Below are positions 48,905 through 61,728 of a stretch of DNA of 64,000 nucleotides, one piece after another (the stretch's first letter is position 1; every line of letters starts with the position of its first letter). A program made the position numbers and the translations under genes. The DNA is from Amblyomma americanum (lineage: Eukaryota > Arthropoda > Arachnida > Ixodida > Ixodidae): assembly GCF_052857255.1 (NCBI RefSeq), contig NC_135497.1:113880672-113944671 (forward strand), given 5' to 3'. The notes under the pieces are model-generated. The model saw nothing but the letters and a program-made list of their open reading frames with translations. It did not search any database and was not told where the DNA came from.

Positions 48905-51766
48905 GTATTATGTCACACCGCGCTATAAAAAGTAACAACCACGCTGTTGGCGATGGCTATCGTTTTCCTTTCACCAAGCGGCAAAGCAAAATAATGCCCA
49001 TGACGTGGTACAACAGCGCATGCTGTTCGAATTGGGTGCCGTAGTCATTGCAACACGTCATCAGTGGCCGTTTCGTTTGCACCGAGCTTCTTGCAAGCCT
49101 CATGCGATCAGTTTCGGTTTTATGCGAAAAAATCCGTCGTATATCCTCGCGCTGCAGAGCTTTAGAAAATTACTTGTTCTCTGTTTCAAAAACTGATACG
49201 GCATCGCCTTTTCCATGGATTCGAACTCCCCATTAGCACGAACCATTAGACTGTGTTAATTAAAAAGTGTATTACCAAAATTTAGTTCGTTAGATACTTA
49301 TATTATTTTTTAGTAACTGACGTTCGCCGCTGCTGGCACTTTGTTCCTGAAGAGATTCTGTACCTGTTTCGGACCGCCTATTTTTAGGAATTCCTGAAAG
49401 TGTCCGCTGGAAGAGCCCGGCATTACTGCCTGCAAGATAGAACTGCATTGCTCACGAGATCTAAACATTCTCCACATGAATCTCAATCATCAAATAACAA
49501 ACATATTGTATTGTAATCTAATTTCACTCACTTGTTTCTAAGAGGTGAATGAACAGTGCGTGCGTGCGCGTTTTACTGGATGCTGTTCTGCTGTTTCGAT
49601 TTCCACGCTTGTCCGCTAAGCCTGCGGGACGCATGGTCAGATGTAGCCCTCTCCAGATTCAGTAATTTGTGTAGCTCGCTGCTAGCCTCAATTCGCTCTC
49701 ACCCTCTCTTACCTACACTGGAAATCTTGAATCGTCCTCAGTTCAGCGGAATCGGGAAGAAGGAATGAGAGACTTGTTTGCTTGCTAGTCTGTATTTGTG
49801 TGCGGGCCTGTGGAGGAAGTAAGTAATAATATAGATCTCAGAACTCATTCCCTGGTGGGAACAATGCTAAAATTGTCACAAGAGTGTATTTATGCATTCA
49901 GTGTCTTCCTTTTGCGCTCTTTTTGTCTTTATCGTTTTCCTGTGCTCGTCTTTTATGAGTACGCATCTCGTTCGTAACCATAGCGATGCCCCAACTCTCC
50001 CAGCAAGAAGTTCTAAGCTTCCTCTTGTATTGCCGCCCTGATCAGGTGCGCACTACGGACGCTAGACTTGACCTACGGGTGTCAGAGCTTCCGTGTTCTT
50101 CCTCGATTGTCCCGAAATCTGGAGGCTATCATGAGTTTATAACAGGTTCAGTGAGCGGAAATGCTGACATTAGGATTTTTATAGTTCTGTAATTATTATG
50201 AGATGAAAATAATAAAAGTTAACAACCACGCTGCTGCTGCTTCTTTACATGTGTACAGGGATATTCTAAGGTTTCCAGGCCACAGTAAGAGAATCCTTTC
50301 ACGTCTCTATACAGCAGCCTTCCACCGCCCTTCGGGCGTCTGAGCACCACGATGGGAGCGGTAGCCCCACGGCGCGCGTCCTGGCAGCTGTTTTGGTCAA
50401 ATGCCTATGACTTAGAAACTTTCAAAAAGCTCTATGCTTGAAAGAGGAGTGTTGAACCGAAATTAATTTTTCATTTGTTTTTCTTTGTTTTTTGTTAAGT
50501 TAGCGGCGTGATGCTGTTTTCCTAATTCTGTGCAGCGCCAACGGTGCCTTAAATGCACGAAGTATTGCGCAAAGGAAGGGAAGAGCTCTAGATCGTTACA
50601 GGCGTGAGCGGTAAGCGGCTGCAGGGCAGCATTGCATTATGCTGCAAGCAATATTTCCATCTACGCTTTTATCCACCTAGCGCCAAATTTCTCAACACGG
50701 CATATCAGGGGCGATTTTCATAAATTCGCAAGGTGTTTGGGGTAACTTAAGTAATGCAAAGCAAGGGCGATTTTGCAAGGGTTGCGATATTTTCTCTTTA
50801 GTCGTGCACAAGCAATGCCCATAATGTCTTCTACACGTTCATACCAGCACCGAAGTAGGACACCTCGAACCGGAACAGGAACCTCACCAAAGTAGGGTAC
50901 CTCCCTTCCGGCCCCCAGCTAATTTCACTCAGTAAATGCAGTAAGGGTCATGGATTTTAAAAGTTTTCCAAAAAACATTTTCAGTGCTCTCATGGAGACA
51001 GCATATATATAGCAATTGTTGCTCGTTGTCCAACGACGTCTAAACATTTACGAATCCTGTATAAACACGCCTGACGTATTTTTGGCTCATGTGCAGAATT
51101 TTGATGTTATGACCGTTGTTTCTTGCACTTGCACGTGTATTCGCTGAATTCGACCGCGCAGGAGCGGCCGCAGTTGCTTGACAGAAGCCAAGGGCGAACA
51201 AGTTTTTTCTTTAATAAAATGAAAAATTGCTGCGAAGAATTTGTTTATGATGTACACAATAAAGGTACACACGGAGTTTCTCCAAAATTTGTTGGACAGC
51301 AGAGGTGTACCAATTTTGAGCAAATGTTTGGATAAACAGTAAACAAGGTAACCTGACAAATGCCATACCGAAGTTACATAAGCAGACTTACGCACAGATA
51401 CGCGTCCTACGCCCATCCTATTGCATATCGCAGCAGTTACGATTAATAAATTGCTTAATTGGGAACTCTACAAAGCGCTCATTCAAGCACTCAATGAAAT
51501 GCTTTCTCTTTTCAAGAACTGCCGATGATGAGATCGTCTCGCCCGATCGCTGCGCACTATTTCAAAGGAATGCTCAAGGAACAAAAAGTAGTGTTCGCGT
51601 CATTAAAAGGTTTGGAAGTTAGAAATATTTGTTCGATTGACGTGTACGGTAGAAAAAGTTAGTCTTTATCACTTGCCTCAGTTTTCGAACTGCTCCGTCA
51701 AGGATTAAATGACAATAAATATTTCCTTCAGCGAAATTGGCTTCGTGTAAATACTGTAAGTGTCGC
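48905..51766. other. No recognisable gene
   Basis: Only short frames with no domain are present. I found no repeat ends in this interval. Confidence 0.35.
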
Positions 51767-52815
51767 TATTCCGGGGGTTCTATCCACTAAGATGTTCTGC
51801 AATTTTTAAAAATAGGCTTTTAGAGTTAGAACTTTTTTTTTCTTTTTTTGTGTCGTGTCGTGTCTCCTTGCTGTGTGCTTTCCCTATTTGGCTGCTGTTT
51901 AAATTGCAATATGAACCAACTAGCTCAGATCGAGATCATCAAGAGTTAGAAGGGCGCTTTTTTCGTCATGGCATTGTCACCGGTGTAGCGCATCGAAATG
52001 CCGCTGAGATGTGCAAATTATAGTATAGGCTGGTTAACTAATACCGCGGAGTAAAATTTTTAACTATTACTTTTACTCTCCTCATTTATTGAGAGGGGTG
52101 TAGCTCACCGTAAGTAATACCAATATCAGAGTTTGGAATTTCGAAAACGCAGTTACCCTCGGCGCTGTGGCCCAACTAATTTTGCCTGCATCGCGCCAAA
52201 ATGCATGCGCTTTCGGGAAGCTTGTAGGCAAAGCAGCTCCTTCAATGCACGTAAACAACCTGGACACATTTCTTATTGTGTAAATAGTTTGTATATACTA
52301 CCTCTCCCCCTATCCTCTCTTTTTGTCCCCTCACCTCTTCCATTTCATTTCTCCACTCTGCCTGCTATCCTTTATTTCCGCTGCCCCAGCGCAGGTGCTT
52401 CAGTATCGATGGCAGATGCCGGGGCTAGCAAAAATCTTTTCCTTCCTTTTTACTATTACTTTTAATAAAAAAAGAACCACTGCCACCACCACCACCAATA
52501 CACATAACTCGTAGAAATATCCAAAATTTGTTGGGCCACAGCGCCGAGAGTAAGTGCGTTTTCAAAATTGTAGAAACTGATATGCATGTTACTAACCACG
52601 GGCTACACACCTTCACTAAATAAGGAGACTAACAGTAATAGTTAAAAACTTAACTATGTATTCAGTGTTAGTTCACCAGCCTACTAGCTAGCACGACTCA
52701 GCTGTATTCTGACGCGGTACACTGCTGACAATACTGTGTTGAGAGAAGCGCTCTTCTAACTCAAAGGGCCCATTTTTAGAAATTGCGGAACATCTTAGGT
52801 GAAACATCCTGTATA
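51767..52815. mobile_element. Foldback MITE, family member B, with an internal insertion
   Basis: The right end (TAGAAATTGCGGAACATCTT AGGTGAAACATCCTGTATA) mirrors the left (ACTAAGATGTTCTGCAATTT...), and the interior matches member C (GAATTTCGAAAACGC; TGCGCTTTCGGGAAGCTTG). The outer left tip is the most diverged part. A retrotransposon tail at about 52255-52500 makes it longer than the other members. Confidence 0.78.
52255..52500 (+). mobile_element. Retrotransposon 3' tail inserted in foldback member B
   Basis: The insert runs from ACAACCTGGACACATTTC to a CCACCACCACCAAT tail after AATAAAAAAAGAACCAC. Near-identical short repeats CACGTAA and CACATAA flank it, a decayed target-site duplication. 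Comparison with members A and C shows an otherwise continuous foldback arm. Its parent family resembles a tick LINE or SINE 3' end containing GCAGATGCCGGGGCTAGC. Confidence 0.65.
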
Positions 52816-55800
52816 ATGAACGAAAAGACTAATCTATGCTGTTCTGGCTAAGGTGATGCTCCACCGAACACGACGGTTAAACCAGTACATTACCGATGAG
52901 TTGGACCAGTCGCGGCGGTATGGGGATGTAGGGAGGGGATTTGACATTTTTCAATAATGGCCAAAAGAGCCGCTCCAATCGGATTCGCCAGGCACTCGTC
53001 CAGCAGCTCGACTGCTTTCGAGTACAGAGCGTTCGGCGCCACAGTCATGCTCGATTTCTCGTGTGAACACTTGTTTTCAGTTTTTCACACCGATTCACCT
53101 GGCCTCCAGACGCAACGAGACACTCGAGGGACACGGCTGCGAGTGTAGCTTTCCAACGAGGGCCATCCTGACAACGCATCCACCGAGCTTCCTCTCTGAG
53201 TGCCGACACGACGGAGTCGCACGACCACTTATGCGCCGAGCTCAGCAATGACTCCATTCTCGTTCAGCTTGACAGAGGAGCCGGGGGCCGTCGGCGATGG
53301 CCGGGCCTTTAATTGGTGCCGGCCGTGTTACGTCGAAATGTCGCCGGCGCGCCTGCTATCGCCGCCGGACGCATTAGTTACGCCGCCGAGGCCCGCCCGC
53401 GGCGTCCAACTCTTGCGCGAGGGCAGGTCCCGCGCGACGCGCCGGCGGCTACCTATCTGCTGATGTCGCAATTGGCGCCTCGCCGTTCTTCCCGCGCGCA
53501 CTCGAAGCCCTGTTCTCTTTCAGCGGGCCTGGCGGCGCGCCGGCGGCCGGGGGCGGACGGGCGCTGGGCGGCCACTCGGGTTTTCCGCTTTTGAGCTTCA
53601 AAGTGCATCCTGCCATTGAGATAACGGCGCGCGAGCGGTGGCAGATGGTTACGGACGCCATAACACCATGGGAAGTGTTTTGCCGCCGCCTTGTCCCGCT
53701 CTTTGGCGGCACCCGCACCGCCGGGACACTGGGAGCCGCCGCCGGAGGAGCAGTGGTCCCGATTTAGGGACGCCTGGCACAGCCAGCTAAGCGCGCGCGT
53801 AAAATGTCGAGAGGCGCCGAGGCTTGGCGGCCTTTGAAGAAGCCGTTCTTCCTATCGCGCGGCGCGAACGTCAATGCCCGCCCGCCTGAGGACATTGAGC
53901 AGGGCCGCCACCAGAATTACGCGCGCACTTCCGGGAGGCAAGAACGCGGCTCGTCGTTGCGCGCGAATAGAATCGACGCGGCTCTCCTTCAACCACCGAC
54001 GCGCTGCGATATTTTGCTGAAGACTGAACTCGCAGTCAGGTCGCCAGGCGGCTTTCTATTCGGGATGTGCGTTCTTAGATAAAAATGGCGTTCAGAACTT
54101 TCTCAGCAGTGGTTTAGCTTTTGTATACGCCAGGGAAGCACTCACAGTCGATTTAGATATTTGTTTGCATAATGGGCGCGGAAAATAAGTCCCTACGAGA
54201 CGTATGACACATACGGCATGCGTTAAATAAGCACGGTTGTGAGCACCAGCACCAATCAGGACTCGCATCTTGTCTTAGTTGCCGCGCACCGGTGCCAGAC
54301 GTACAGGCTGCCCTTGAGGTCGCGCTGTGCTTCCGTTTTTCAGGCGTCAACTTGGGCCCGTGGCTGGAAGCTTTCCTTGTAAAACTGTAGAAGTGCAGCT
54401 TGTTGTGCCAGTTGGTGCACGGTACCAGATAGAGAAACCAGCGGAACAGAGCGCGCACACAAGAAAAGGAATTCATAAGGACGAGAGCACCATCAACGTG
54501 CTGAAGCAGATAAAGCGCGCCTGCGGATGTTCCTTCGCGCTAGACAATGGTTTGAGACGCTCTCAGATTCTATAGGTAACAGTTCGTGCCGTCTTTGCCA
54601 AAAGCAACCAAGGTGTGCTTCTCCGCCGTACAGTAGAGCCCTTACAGCACCCCTGAAAAGCAAAGTGCCTCGAAAGGTGAGGACAGAGATCCTCCTTATC
54701 TTACACAACTTTAGAGCGCTCACGTCTGTCGGTCGCTGCGTGCACTTATGCAATTAATTAATCCCGTGCCGACTCCGCAGCGACACTATTATGCTGCAAA
54801 ATAGGAACAGCTATAAGAAAGCGCGTCACACATAGCCACGTTTGGAGCGTACGCCATTAGCGCTAGGGCCGTAGTTAGCGAGCAGCGTTGGAAAGGTAAA
54901 AGTGTCCCAGCTGGAAGTTCTTTCGTTCGGTTATTTCCAAGTTAAAACCAATACACACGCGGCATAGCCTGAAGATGGACAGCACCGAGCTGCGGTTTCA
55001 ATGCAGAAAGTCTATCGCTCGAAGGAGACAGGGAACCCTTCCCAGACAAGCCGTGATGTGCGCCCAGTTTCTGGAGCTTGGAGAGACGGGGAGGGCGGCA
55101 GCACGGGCGCTCGTCGGCTACCTCCCGCTGGTTGGGGTCACGTGACCAAGCGAAGAACGGGTCCAGCGCGACCATTGTGCAGCGGCCGAGTGGGCGGCGG
55201 TGCGCCGCAAAACGGGTTCGCGGCGCCGAGAGCGGTGCCTCCGGCCACCCAGGAGGACCCGGGTTCTTCACGGGCGCTTCTTCCGCGCGCAGCGGGTGCC
55301 CGTCGTCAAGTCGTCAAGAGAAACGAAGACTGTTCCGGCCGCTCAACAAAGCCCGCGACGAGCGTCTGGCCCCGAAACGCCTCTGTCGCGTCCTTTCAGA
55401 GCCGACAACGCGTGTTAACTTCGCTTTGCTTCTTTCATTCCCCATTCTCTCTCCTTCCATTATTCTGGCTGTGAACGGCGCGAGGCAAGCTTGTCATCGA
55501 AACGGACTTCGCCTGCTTAGTTTACAGCTTGCACTTTTTTTTTTTTCTAGCTTAGTCCCTCGAGGAAAAGAGAGATCGGAACGGACTTTTTCCAACTTTC
55601 CAAGTTTCGAACTAAATATCCACTGCTTTCTACAGACGCAGAAGTAATTAGCTTCGAAGTTGGTTGTTTTCCTCAGATGGAGAAATCCTTGGGGGTAGTA
55701 AATATATATAGCTCATAGCGCTTGCATGCATATAACAAAAGATTCGCCTACATCCCCTTTACAGGGGGGACACGGTCGACAGCCGAAACCTGTTAAATTC

Positions 55801-56390
55801 CGCCCTCCAAGTTACTGCTTTGTTCCAAAATTAATAAAAGAGAAAATTTTGTCGCCACACCGCGATCGCCTTTAACCTCATGTGCAACGAATTAGCTGCG
55901 TTTTTACGTGACTTCAGGAACGAACGAGGCCTCAGTCTTATAAATTCATGTGACAAACGCTTTAATCACCTTCATTTAATGGTTGAAATTAAATACTACG
56001 CATAATTACAAACAGCCTAGAAGATCTAAGGCTGCAGGTAGGAAAATAATTCGTATTGAAAACTCACATGCGAATAACCTCTATTAAATTACGCCTGCAT
56101 GCGACGTTAATTTCACCCCGAATCGTCATTAGAGTATTTTCGTTTTTCGCTCAATAGCTTAAACGCCCGACTCGTCAAGCTGCTCCTGAGAAATTACTGC
56201 TATTCTTCGAGCTGACCGCATGAATTAAATAACATCATTTATTCAAAACAAACGTGGTGGCTTTAACATTAGGGTTGCACAAATTCTTCCAGCTTCAAAT
56301 TTTTCATAACTAGCCATGCATTCAGCAGTTGTTAAACGTAGTATAAATGACAGCCATTGAGGGGGAGCCACGCATAGCAGTTAGCTTTGC
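52816..56390. other. No recognisable gene; CpG-rich blocks
   Basis: CpG-rich sequence is visible at about 53.27-54.06 and 55.04-55.42 kb. Overlapping frames up to about 190 codons on both strands lack domains and are attributed to composition. An inverted-CCAAT-like ATTGG and GC boxes are present, but no promoter can be supported. 55.4-56.4 kb is AT-rich and empty. Confidence 0.35.
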
Positions 56391-56394
56391 AATA

Positions 56395-56531
56395 GAGTCT
56401 CGTTAATTCGAACGTATCTTTTAAGTGAACATATGCGTTGGCCCCGTCAACATCATGTATACTGAAAAGTCTCCACTCAACTCGAGCAATTTCTCGGTCC
56501 CCTTCGAGTTGGAATTATCAAGGTTCGATTG
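56395..56531. mobile_element. Short pogo-like MITE (about 137 bp)
   Basis: The left end GAGTCTCGTTAATTCGAAC and the right end, read inward, CAATCGAACCTTGATAATTCC share an inverted CTxGxTAATTCxAAC block. TA flanks both sides (56393-56394 and 56532-56533). The TTCGAATTAACGAG-type ends are common in small Tc1/pogo-like MITEs of arthropods. Confidence 0.5.
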
Positions 56532-56679
56532 TATTTATGAAAACTGCAGGACGGAAGTCTCTTCCTTTGGTCACGGCTCTAGGTGTTCTTCCTTCTGTCC
56601 CTGCCTTCATTCTTCGACGTGTAGTCCTTCCATTTCATGCTTTTGTCACGTGACCTTATTACGTCATCCCAACCAACCC

Positions 56680-57060
56680 ATTTTCACAAGTGGCAATCTG
56701 CCCACCGGATTGTGATCAAACTGCTCACCGTGGCATGTGGAATTTAAATTAGTGATTGGTCACGAGAGGTTGCTCGGGGAGAGCAATCTGGGTCTCACAA
56801 GCCTCACCGGTGGCTTTGTTTGAAACAGCCTCCTGTCAGGGCAGTGGCGCATCGCTTAACCGCTGCACCACGGAGCCAGGAGTGGTATGAGGACTCTTAG
56901 GAATCTATGAATGTAAAGTGAAAAATGACCAGTTCTGTATATATGGGCATGTAGGCGGAACCCAGGCGAAGTGATACAAAAAGAGGACCCGGAGCCGCTG
57001 AAGGGAACCATTGACGCTATCGCGACATGCCTTTAAGGCGGAGCTTAAGTGGCCCCTCAA
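56680..57060. repeat. Dispersed repeat, copy 2
   Basis: Homologous to 27490-27860 in the same orientation. About 65 bp of unrelated sequence near 56955-57020 (GCGGAACCCAGGCGAAG ...) interrupts the shared end. The minus strand reads GGTGCAGCGGTTAAGCGATG, close to a tRNA A box. Confidence 0.65.
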
Positions 57061-57130
57061 GTTTTTTGCCTGCCGCGAAATTCTGCATTTTAATCAAAGG
57101 CTTGGATTAAGGCTCTTTATGGTTTGGAAT

Positions 57131-57360
57131 AGGTTTGGTTTATGGGGTTTAACGTCCCAAAGCGACTCAGGTTATGAGGGACGCCGTTGTGAAGGGCTCC
57201 GGAAATTTCGACCACCTGGGGTTCTTTAACGTGCACTGACATCACACAGCGCACGGGCCTCTAGAATTTCACCTCCATCAAAATTCAACCGCCGCGGCAG
57301 GGATCGAAACCGCATATTTCGGGTCAGTGCCGAGCACTCTAACCACTCAGCCACCAGACC
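57131..57360 (-). mobile_element. tRNA-derived SINE (second type)
   Basis: On the minus strand it begins GGTGGCTGAGTGGTTAGAGT (A box), followed by GGTTTCGATCCC (B box), then a body that includes TTAACGTGCACTGACATC-complementary sequence shared with the 30.9-kb SINE, and ends near GACGTTAAACCCCATAAACC. The shared CACCTGGGG/GTTCTTTAACGTGCACTG block shows the two SINE types have a common central domain. A target-site duplication was not identified. Confidence 0.75.
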
Positions 57361-57599
57361 CTTTAAGGTGCACATAATGCAGCTCGTATAGGTTTTTAAG
57401 AATTTTGCTCAATAGCTATAGCCTCCCTGGCATGTCGTTGCATGCTTCTTATCGCTCCCACTGAGGTAGAATTGTTTACGACACACGCCTTGAAAAAAAA
57501 ACAAAAAAACAAGCCCGGTTACTCTTTCTAAGTTCTTGTAAGTAGTTACCATCAATCTGCTGGAAAGTAGACGAGCCACCACCTGCTGGGTTTGTAAAT
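57361..57599. other. No recognisable feature
   Basis: Short interval between a SINE and a LINE relic, with an A-rich stretch at 57494-57510. Confidence 0.35.
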
Positions 57600-58440
57600 T
57601 TAATTAGGACCCCAACCCGGGTCGCTCTTACTAGTTCATCTTGCCTCGATCTCCTTGTTAGAAATAATTATATTCTTGTTTCTAACGCTGGCACGATCAC
57701 CTCTGGCCTCGGCGATAACTAATTAGTTTTCCTGTCGCAGTACTTGCATGCCAAATGTCATAATCGCTTACAGCGACTACACAGCTTTCACAACATACCC
57801 GATGAAGCCCTCGAGTCATTCAAGCCTGATATCAGTATGCATGACTGGTCATGCTTGTTTAACCTGAATGATTCTAACCTCGCTTACAAATGATGGACCA
57901 CACGAGTACTTTATAGCATGATTTACAATACAAATAAGCTTAACCATGAATCTTTCCGATCGTGTTCACTTGCAGCCCCCAGAATGTTTGAAGGAAACCC
58001 GCAATAGATTAAGCTCAGAGCTACGCTTGTCAAAAATAACTTATGAAACAGAACTAATTTTTTCACATTAGAAATAAAACATCCAGGTGCCGTTTGGGGG
58101 GGGGGGGGGGGGGGGGAGGGGTAAGTTATTCGGTAGAGAACTTGCTGACCACCATAACATTTACTTTGTTAGCATTAACACTGATTAACACTGAGAAATT
58201 TACATGTTAGCAAGTGGAAATTAACCATGCTGCTCTAAACAGTTTATTCCTCGAACCTACTGATAAGCTTGAAGTATACAATACGTTATGAACCTGAAAG
58301 ACAGCAAGCTTTTAATATTGGTAATTAGCGAATGAAACCAGTCAGGCATGTCTTGGATTACACTACTCCTATTATGGCTTGCATCTTTGACATGTTTCTT
58401 GAGACCGGAGTATTCCCTGAAGATACCAGCCGATCATTGT
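57600..58440 (+). pseudogene. CR1-like LINE EN-RT relic
   Basis: Fragments in mixed frames follow LINE order. HNRLQRLHSFHNIPDEALES and MHDWSCLFNLNDSNLAYK resemble the region after the endonuclease. LADHHNIYF and FLEPTDKLEVYNTL are followed by DYTTPIMACIFDMFLETGVF and PEDTSRS, the start of the RT domain. A G run at 58097-58116 sits inside. There are many stops. The order is convincing, the gene is dead. Confidence 0.55.
58097..58116 (+). repeat. Poly(G) run of 20 bases
   Basis: A homopolymer followed by AGGGG, inside a LINE relic. Confidence 0.9.
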
Positions 58441-58804
58441 GTAACGAGCACCTTCTAATCGAGAAAGACATCTCGCAGTCCTATCCTCAATTCAGGCATA
58501 AGTTATCCACTCTCCCTGTCCCAAACTCTTGTTTCCTCATTTCCAAGACTCATACGCTTCATAAGGTTCAAACACACTCATTACACCAGCAAGACTGTTT
58601 ATACAGCACCCGCTTCGACACTTCCTGCTCCAACTGCCCTGAACTAAACGCCGATCTTGCACACTGTCTCTTCTGCAGTCCTCTTCAGTCTCCTTCCTAC
58701 ACCCCTCCCTCATCCCCAGTCTCATGGCATACCTGGCTGGATTCTTCTTGTGAAGAGGATGAGCTCAGCCTAGTGTGGCAGGCGAAGCATATTTCGAGCA
58801 ATTG
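58441..58804 (+). pseudogene. C-terminal zinc-knuckle relic of an I-like LINE
   Basis: The frame contains QQDCLYSTRFDTSCSNCPEL and NADLAHCLFCSP, giving a Cys-x2-Cys ... His-x2/3-Cys knuckle like those ending RNase H-bearing LINEs. It then reads VSWHTWLDSSCEEDELSLVW and QAKHISSN, ending in a stop at 58805. It abuts the CR1-like relic but belongs to a different LINE type. Confidence 0.55.
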
Positions 58805-60991
58805 ATTTGTGATCTGATAAAAAGCGTTTTACTATCACTGTTACTGCTAATTCACGTTCAAGAATCCTTGACTTGAACATATAATAGACTTTGCAATATG
58901 GAAAAGTTAGCTCTCGGAATTTCTCACGGGACTTAATGTTAGGGGGGGGGGGGGGGGGGGGACTCGTGTTTATCACTCTGCATTCGGCGTTTTAGCTGAA
59001 AAGGAACTGCAGAACTTCCTTCGCTGAGACCAATCGAGTCTCTGCTTATTCCTAATATACTTCTTAACCGTTTCAGTTGTTTTTGAGTAGTGGTATCGCC
59101 CGAAAAATACAAAGGTTCTTGCATTTTTTCTTCTATAAGACAATCGGAAAGTACAGCATTCAGTTCACCGAGTCCTTAGCCTAGTTCGAGAGATAATTTG
59201 TCATTAGTGCTATTAGAAAATTCCTCAACGTTCAAGGAAATATTAAAGACGCCATATGCGCAGTAAAATTCCTGAAGTGTGTAGTGCGAAACGCAATAAA
59301 ACGCGTTCAGTTCACGAAAGTTAGGGCCGACAGTGCTAGCCCTAACAAGCCGCACCATGAGCCAGAGGCACGCACTTGGCGAATTCTCTCGGCGCCTGCG
59401 TACGTGCACGCGTGCTAATGTTTGCGCCACACCAACATGGCGAAAGTGCCATTGCCTAAGGTAGGTGCACAAGAGCAAGTAAGAAAAGACAAGCGTCCTC
59501 TTCATTTCGCTGACTACATCCTATCTAAAGGGAAGATACGTCCGGTTCAATGCCTGGCGTGCACTGGACAAAAAAGTGCTGCTTTTGTTCGACGAAATTT
59601 TGAGAAGCATGCAGCGGGACAGGTGTAGCGCCTCGTTCATCCAGAACTTGCTTTCCAGACACGCGTATTTTGCTTCCCTCCCGTTTTGCTCTGAATTGTG
59701 CACGTTACGCCAGGCTTCTGCAGGCGCCTTTCGGGGCGTAATATTCCAGACCACAACCTTTTACTCTGCGGGGGACACGACATCAATAAGGAGGCTATTA
59801 TCGTCATTACTCAGTGCTGTTACGTCTACTATCGGGGAAGGGAGATGACAACAGATAAAAAACGTTGTGATGAGTGCATTCGCAGTTAGGTTTGTTCTGA
59901 CTTCACTGACCTCATCGCCCATTTTTTCTGAGCTCCCATCTTTTTTGCCTCCTCGAGGACTATGCTGCAAAATCTTCAACGTTCGCCAAATCTCTTGTTG
60001 GTTTGGCACCGACACGGAAAAGAATCATGCCGAAATAGTCGCAGCGTGATAAGGCATGCGGACGTAGTACAAAATTGTTTCTAGGGCTAAGGCTTGCCGC
60101 GTGAATGTGGAGTTCACGTATCATATATAAGCGGCTCATCAACTCCACTTTCATGCTGCGGGCCTTACCTTTCGAAACAAGTGTGTACATCTGCATTCCT
60201 TGTTGTTTCATTGCCACTCTTTTGCGATATGTAAGCGGCTTACACACAGCGATGAATTAGAAGTAGAACTGTTGCATCGCGTGTAAGAAGCTGGTGATTC
60301 GAATTCCCGTGTCACCGAATTTTTCTGCGAGTGAAAAAAAAAATCAGTGTTGGCGAAATTGAATAAGCAGGACTTGGGTGCTCCTTGATCGCGGCGAACA
60401 GAGCCGAGGACCAATGAGGCTACGCTAGTCAAGCTTCAACCACACCAGAAAGGCTCAGTGAGGGAACAACAGAAACGCACCCTCAAATAAGAACAGTATT
60501 CGGCTGCCCTGGTGTAGTATTTTGTCTCCACGTCCTACATGAATACTCCGAGTAATACCCTGCCCTCAGTTCCCAGCGGAGACGAAGTACCAAGGCGGTC
60601 GTCAGAACTGTGACGCAGTGGAGGTTGCTTTGATTCTCTAGAATGTCTTCATTGGAAACTGAACCTGGTAACATTTACTGAAAGCATCTTATGGAGTGAG
60701 AATATACGCTAACAGTGACGTTAGAGGAGCTATCGAGCATCAAATGACATTTCACAGAGCTTGTCGAGTTTGCGAAGTCAGAAGAGGCATGTGCAGTGTT
60801 AAATGACGAGCATGCATACCGCAGAGAAACAAACCAGAGGGAGGGTAATTAACGTATCAACATACGAGGTAGAAAGGGTCTTTTGCAGCGCAGCAGGACA
60901 CGACAGAGCAGATAACAGGACAGAGCTACTCTCTGCTCCGTGTCGTCCCGTTGCATTACGAGGGAGGCTTCTAAGAGGTTCAAGTTGAAGG
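58805..60991. other. No recognisable gene; one 20-base G run
   Basis: A G homopolymer lies at 58942-58961. The small frames at 59.4-60.0 kb, including one containing a CLAC motif, have no recognised domain. Confidence 0.35.
58942..58961 (+). repeat. Poly(G) run of 20 bases
   Basis: An uninterrupted G homopolymer less than 1 kb from the previous run. Confidence 0.9.
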
Positions 60992-61399
60992 ATGAGCAGG
61001 CCTACACGCCTACATCCATGCAGTCACGGTGACGAGATAGTCGAAAGGTTCAATGAAGACGTGGAATTGACAAAGAGTAAGGTAAAAATGCAGAATATAG
61101 TTACTATAGTTCTGGGCGATTTCATTGCAGAGGTAGACAAAAAGCAGAAAGGGGGCGACCAGTCAGTAGGGGACTATAACATAAGCTCTAAAAACAGCAG
61201 GGGAGAGCTGTTAGTAGAATGGGCAGACCAAATTGGCTTAAGAATCATGAATAGTTTCTTCCGCAAACGGAAGAAGAGAAAATGGATGCGGAAGATCCCG
61301 AATGTTGAGACTAAAAATGAAGGATGCTGGATAATTTGCGCCCATATACCATGCATCATAGTGCAGAGGTGGAAATGTTTTAGGCAAGGCGAGAGATAG
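60992..61399 (+). pseudogene. APE-type endonuclease fragment of the RTE LINE
   Basis: The frame reads VERFNEDVELTKSKVKMQ, TIVLGDFIAEVDKKQKGGDQ, SVGDYNISSKNSRGELLVEW, ADQIGLRIMNSFFRKRKKRK and IPNVETKNE. LGDFIAEV corresponds to the catalytic LGDFNAKV block, with Asn changed to Ile. The SDH motif is in a broken region near 61400 (a CGACCATAAG stretch). The start at 60992 is arbitrary; real sequence probably began upstream. Confidence 0.7.
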
Positions 61400-61686
61400 C
61401 GACCATAAGATTCCAAGGTCTAGAATCAAATTATAGATTTGAACAGGGAACGAGGGAAACCAGTGAGAAAAAATAAACGAGTTAGCGGTAAGAGGGGAAG
61501 TACAGGAGCTCAGGTCATCGCTCAAGAACAGATATTCCGCTTTTATTGAGGTAGACGACCTTGGCGTGCAGGCGATGAATGGCGACCTTACCTATAGTCC
61601 TCGAGTGAGCAGTAGAAACAGGGGGTTGGGTATACCTAGACAGTGCACTGGCAAGCTCTCTCTGAAGACGAAAAATCTCGTAATAG

Positions 61687-61728
61687 CATGCCCAAGCATG
61701 AAAGTGTCGACTTTCATGCTTGGGCATG
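61687..61728. repeat. Perfect 18-bp stem hairpin
   Basis: CATGCCCAAGCATGAAAG and its exact reverse complement are separated by six bases (TGTCGA). It lies in the decayed RTE LINE. Confidence 0.92.

Noticed and set aside
55078..55647. 189-codon plus-strand open frame
   Set aside because: It overlaps another plus frame of similar length in GC-rich sequence and a minus frame; no motif or codon pattern supports it.
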